Source: an uncultured Lachnospiraceae bacterium
GTDB lineage: Bacteria > Bacillota > Clostridia > Lachnospirales > Lachnospiraceae
Direction of reading: 5' to 3'
DNA length: 8,963 bases
Assembly: GCA_902803635.1 (NCBI GenBank)
Contig: CADCQU010000022.1
Span: 1 to 8,963, forward strand
Part shown: piece by piece, positions 6,467-8,963 of the stretch
Layout of the letters: every line of letters begins with the position of its first letter
Numbering within the stretch: the first letter of the stretch is position 1
Translations under genes and position numbers: made by a program
The notes under the pieces: model-generated
What the model was told of the DNA's origin: nothing
Databases searched by the model: none
What the model saw: the letters and a program-made list of their open reading frames with translations, nothing else

Positions 6467-6495
6467 AATTTATGAATACTTGATTCAAGTGTCAA
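6467..6495 (-). promoter_or_regulatory. Distal consensus-like promoter for the secreted protein gene
   Basis: The minus strand shows a perfect -35 TTGACA (6490-6495), a 17-base spacer and TAAATT (6467-6472, 4 of 6 matches to TATAAT). It would give a leader of roughly 95 bases. The spacer is largely occupied by a palindrome (6478-6490), suggesting repression by a dimeric regulator. Confidence 0.55.
6478..6490. promoter_or_regulatory. 13-bp palindrome, candidate operator
   Basis: ACTTGA-T-TCAAGT is a perfect 6-bp inverted repeat with one central base. It sits between the -35 and -10 of the distal minus-strand promoter and touches the -35. Bound protein here would block RNA polymerase. The cognate regulator is not identifiable from the window. 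Confidence 0.45.
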
Positions 6496-6507
6496 ATGCG
6501 TATAAAA

Positions 6508-6523
6508 ATTTTGCTTGCAAAAT
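6508..6523. promoter_or_regulatory. 16-bp palindrome upstream of both divergent genes
   Basis: ATTTTGC-TT-GCAAAAT is a perfect 7-bp inverted repeat with a 2-base centre, just upstream of the TTGACA of the distal minus-strand promoter. It overlaps one copy of the GCTTGCA direct repeat. It is a candidate regulator-binding site; it is short and AT-rich, so chance is possible. Confidence 0.35.
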
Positions 6524-6646
6524 ATTGCATACATCTTTAACACACCAGACATGAGAAAACAGCCATTTTACAATAAAAATTATTATTTTCTCAGAACATT
6601 CTGTGCAAGGGCTACCTAAATCCACCTGTTCCGCGGACGATTCTCA

Positions 6647-6655
6647 TGGTATAAT
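6647..6655 (+). promoter_or_regulatory. Extended -10 promoter of the kinase/regulator operon
   Basis: The plus strand reads TGGTATAAT, a perfect extended -10, 31 bases before the kinase ATG. The -35 region at 6627-6632 (TGTTCC) does not match consensus. The predicted leader is about 25 bases. Confidence 0.6.
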
Positions 6656-6686
6656 AGCTCCAGAATCCGTCGAAAGGGGCGATGCC

Positions 6687-8558
6687 ATGAAGAAAATCCT
6701 CGGGGGAAAAATCTGGACAGCGGTCAGCATCGTGCTGACGCTTCTTTTGCTTGCGGGCGCGGCAGGGATTACCCTGCGCTATTATGTCAGCATGAATATC
6801 TACGCAACGCCCTCGATGTTTTTAGCTGGCGAATATTCCGTAGACGGCGGCGAATGGAAGCCAATCGAGAGAGACCGCCCTGTTACCGAACACTTTCATA
6901 AGATCGTATTTAAAGGCAAGATACCGAGAAGGCTCCTGCTGTACTTCGGAACCCTGACGGTTTCTTCCAAAAACGTGTGGTATACACTAAAAACGTCCCA
7001 GGGCGCCGTAATCGAGAGCTATAGCTTTGACGAAGCCAGGGCCTCTTATGAACACACTCTCACCACCAAGCCGTTAGCACTGGATATGCCCAATACGCCC
7101 GGTTATCGTGTGAAAACGGTTTATAACGCCTATCTTGCGGAAAAAGCGGACGTCTCGGAGGACGCGGAGCTGGTTTTTGAGGTGGAATACCCCTACGACG
7201 ACGCGCTTGTCAGCTATCATGATTGTATCGATGTTACGGCATATTACAGCGATGCGATGTACCTGCGTTTCTTCTATGACGCGCTGCCGACCGTATTGCT
7301 GTTTTCTCTGATATGCTTCTTCGGGCTGTTCTTTTTCCCCGTGGCGAGCTTTATCCTCGGAAGGATCGATTATAAGTACCTTGCCTTCGGATTCCTCAGC
7401 TTTTTCTGGGGCCTGTATATGATCATGCAGCAGACCAGCGGGTATCTGAACCTGTGGATCATCGACCCGACCGTCTGCATGATGCTGGACAAGGTCGCCG
7501 GATACTGCTTTATCGCCGCGCTTCTGTTTTATTTTAAGTCCAATATGCGCAGCAGCGGGACGCGCGTTGCTGCCAATATCACTTCGAGCGCCTACCTTGG
7601 CTGTGCGATTGCTGTATTTGTTCTTCATCTATGCCACAGCCGCGATCTCAACGCGTCTTCCATGGCGATGCATATCGCAGCGGCGGTCAGCACCGCGGTC
7701 ATGGTCGTGCTGCTCTTAGCCGAGAAGCGGGACAATCGCAACGCGCTCCTCTTTCTTCTGTCATGGGTGCCGCTGCTCTTGACGATCGCGATCGACCTCC
7801 TCGATCAATTCATCCATCTGCCGGGCTCGCACTATTTCAACTACGGCCTGGCAATCACCATGATCATGCAAATTGTGCGGCTGATCGGCGATCTGCGTTT
7901 CCAATATAAAGAGGCGATTCGCTATCAGCAAATGCAGAAGGAGCTGTATGAGGCGAAAGTCGGTGTGATGGTCAGTCAAATCCGGCCGCATTTTATCTAC
8001 AACGCGCTGACGTCAATCGCCATGATGTGTCAAATTGACCCCAACACGGCCCAGGAGGCGACGGTCACATTTGCCGATTATCTGCGGGGAAATATGGACT
8101 CGCTCCATCAGACAAAGCCCGTTCCATTTGTAACGGAGCTTGAACATTTGAAGAAATATTTATATCTCGAAAAAATGCGGTTCGCCGATCTGCTGAATAT
8201 TGAATATGACATTCAGACCGTAGATTTTCATTTGCCGCTTCTGAGTATCCAGCCCCTGGTGGAAAATGCCGTTAAGCACGGCGTCGGGATGAAGGAAGAC
8301 GGCGGCACCGTCACCATCGCGACCAAGGAGACGGACACCGCGTACGAGGTCATCATTACGGACGATGGCGTCGGCTTTGACCCCGAGGCCCCGAAGCCGG
8401 ACGATGGAAGGACGCATGTAGGAATGGAAAACACAAAAAAACGCCTGCGCGATATGTGCGGCGCCCATGTTGAGATCACAAGCGTGATCGGCGAAGGAAC
8501 TACGGCAAGGGTGGTTTTGCCAAAGGAGGGACAGCGAAATGAAGATAATGTGTGTTGA
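6687..8558 (+). CDS. LytS/His_kinase-family sensor histidine kinase with multi-span membrane domain
   Basis: The protein has 623 residues. The ATG at 6687 is preceded by AAAGGGG at 7 bases; an earlier in-frame start at 6603 lies upstream of the predicted promoter and is rejected. Topology: membrane span about 10-31, an extracytoplasmic domain about 32-198 (with AGEYSVDGGEWKPI near its start), about seven further spans between 200 and 400, then a cytoplasmic kinase. The kinase is of the His_kinase (PF06580) class: QIRPHFIYNAL with phospho-acceptor His435, N-box QPLVENAVKHG with Asn527, G1 DDGVGF (559-564) and G2 THVGMENTKKRL (576-587). All catalytic motifs are intact. It should autophosphorylate on an external signal and pass phosphate to the overlapping downstream regulator. 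The ligand is unknown; envelope or glycan status is an inference from the neighbouring gene. Confidence 0.9.
   Translation: MKKILGGKIWTAVSIVLTLLLLAGAAGITLRYYVSMNIYATPSMFLAGEYSVDGGEWKPIERDRPVTEHFHKIVFKGKIPRRLLLYFGTLTVSSKNVWYTLKTSQGAVIESYSFDEARASYEHTLTTKPLALDMPNTPGYRVKTVYNAYLAEKADVSEDAELVFEVEYPYDDALVSYHDCIDVTAYYSDAMYLRFFYDALPTVLLFSLICFFGLFFFPVASFILGRIDYKYLAFGFLSFFWGLYMIMQQTSGYLNLWIIDPTVCMMLDKVAGYCFIAALLFYFKSNMRSSGTRVAANITSSAYLGCAIAVFVLHLCHSRDLNASSMAMHIAAAVSTAVMVVLLLAEKRDNRNALLFLLSWVPLLLTIAIDLLDQFIHLPGSHYFNYGLAITMIMQIVRLIGDLRFQYKEAIRYQQMQKELYEAKVGVMVSQIRPHFIYNALTSIAMMCQIDPNTAQEATVTFADYLRGNMDSLHQTKPVPFVTELEHLKKYLYLEKMRFADLLNIEYDIQTVDFHLPLLSIQPLVENAVKHGVGMKEDGGTVTIATKETDTAYEVIITDDGVGFDPEAPKPDDGRTHVGMENTKKRLRDMCGAHVEITSVIGEGTTARVVLPKEGQRNEDNVC
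8522..8530 (+). promoter_or_regulatory. Ribosome binding site of the response regulator inside the kinase gene
   Basis: AAAGGAGGG lies 8 bases before the ATG at 8539, within the last kinase codons. It fixes the regulator start and the 20-bp overlap, indicating coupled expression. Confidence 0.85.
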
Positions 8559-8963
8559 CGATGAGCCACTGGCGCTGCAAATGCTGGAATTATCCGTCAA
8601 AAAAGTCAGGCCCGACGCGGAGGTGCTGGCCTACCGGAAGCCGCGCGAGCTGTTGGAGGCGGCTAAGGAAAACGGCTGCGATATCGCGTTTCTCGACATC
8701 CATATGCGCGGCATGGACGGCGTGGAGCTTGCCAGGGAGCTAAAGGCCGTCAACCCCAAAATGAATATCATTTTTGTGACGGGCTTTTCGGATTACACGG
8801 GCGAAGCCATGAGCCTGCACGCCTCGGGTTACATCATGAAGCCTGTCAACAAGGAAAAGGTCGAACAGGAGCTTGCGGATCTGCGCTTTCCCATCACGCC
8901 GAAAAGCAACGTACTCTTGCGCGTCCAGTGCTTCGGCAACTTTGACGTTTTCACGCCCGAAGG
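8539..8963 (+). CDS. Response regulator, REC domain with probable SARP/BTAD-type output domain (3' truncated by window)
   Basis: The frame runs from the ATG at 8539 to the window edge with no stop (141 complete codons). Residues 1-115 form a receiver domain with all key residues: acidic Asp7, Asp8 and Glu9, phospho-acceptor Asp53 (in AFLDIHM), Thr81 (FVTGF) and Lys101-Pro102. The receiver ends near residue 118. After a short linker the chain reads VLLRVQCFGNFDVFTPE. The 'CFGNF-x-VF' start is typical of the winged-helix domain of SARP-like regulators in Clostridia, usually followed by an ALPHA/BTAD domain, and unlike the start of a LytTR domain. The gene overlaps the kinase by 20 bp in another frame. 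The receiver assignment is firm; the output-domain class rests on about a dozen residues. Confidence 0.88.
   Translation, partial: MKIMCVDDEPLALQMLELSVKKVRPDAEVLAYRKPRELLEAAKENGCDIAFLDIHMRGMDGVELARELKAVNPKMNIIFVTGFSDYTGEAMSLHASGYIMKPVNKEKVEQELADLRFPITPKSNVLLRVQCFGNFDVFTPE

Larger units (their letters stand above)
6366..6686. other. Divergent intergenic region between secreted protein and kinase genes
   Basis: This AT-rich 321-bp region has no convincing ORF. It contains two minus-strand promoter candidates for the secreted protein gene, one plus-strand promoter for the kinase, and several palindromes: a 13-bp one at 6478-6490, a 16-bp one at 6508-6523, and an 8-bp inverted repeat TGAGAAAA (6552-6559) / TTTTCTCA (6586-6593). 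GCTTGCA occurs twice as a direct repeat, at 6433 and 6513. The density of symmetric sites suggests regulated divergent transcription. Confidence 0.6.

Noticed and set aside
6366..6686. Riboswitch or structured leader upstream of the secreted protein or kinase
   Set aside because: The predicted leaders are short (about 20-95 bases) and AT-rich, and I see no conserved aptamer core or terminator/antiterminator pair.
6603..6686. N-terminal extension of the kinase from 6603
   Set aside because: The start would lie upstream of the TGGTATAAT promoter; the extension is hydrophilic ahead of the first membrane span, and the ATG at 6687 has a good ribosome binding site.

Overview
The window looks like a chromosomal segment from a gut-type member of the class Clostridia, probably Oscillospirales or Christensenellales. 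This rests on the moderately high-GC coding sequence with AT-rich promoter regions, strong AGGAGG-type ribosome binding sites, and the mix of protein families: an ECF sigma factor with a membrane-anchored partner, a Thr/Pro-linked secreted protein ending in YTT repeats, and a LytS-type kinase with a multi-domain response regulator. The taxonomic call is an inference.

Layout, left to right. (1) Positions 1-258 hold the 3' end of a plus-strand gene with a 24-bp tandem repeat. (2) Positions 289-427 hold a structured intergenic element. (3) On the minus strand, an ECF sigma factor (1990-2547, TTG start) overlaps by 4 bp a membrane-anchored probable anti-sigma factor (494-1993) with a large, possibly beta-propeller, ectodomain. 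(4) Positions 2548-2909 carry the sigma promoter, a second copy of the intergenic element (2729-2868) and a strong terminator. (5) A 1151-residue secreted protein (2910-6365, minus strand) combines a Cthe_2159-like carbohydrate-binding beta-helix, low-complexity linkers, a Big_2 Ig-like domain and C-terminal YTT repeats. (6) A 321-bp divergent promoter region (6366-6686) follows, with several candidate promoters and palindromes. (7) On the plus strand, a LytS-family histidine kinase (6687-8558) overlaps by 20 bp a response regulator (8539 to the right edge). The visible start of the regulator's output domain resembles the SARP/BTAD class rather than LytTR.

Reading of the whole: one secreted glycan-binding protein is flanked by two envelope signalling systems, an ECF sigma/anti-sigma pair downstream on the same strand and a two-component system divergent from it. 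A plausible inference is a surface polysaccharide sensing and binding locus, loosely analogous to SigI/RsgI in Clostridium thermocellum. Nothing in the sequence proves that either system controls the surface gene.

No rRNA, tRNA, CRISPR array or intact insertion sequence was seen. The least explained signals are the duplicated hairpin element (57 bp identical between copies), a 13-bp palindrome exactly filling the -35/-10 spacer of a consensus-like promoter, and a marked excess of the word CATTTG/CAAATG that appears to steer synonymous codon choice.
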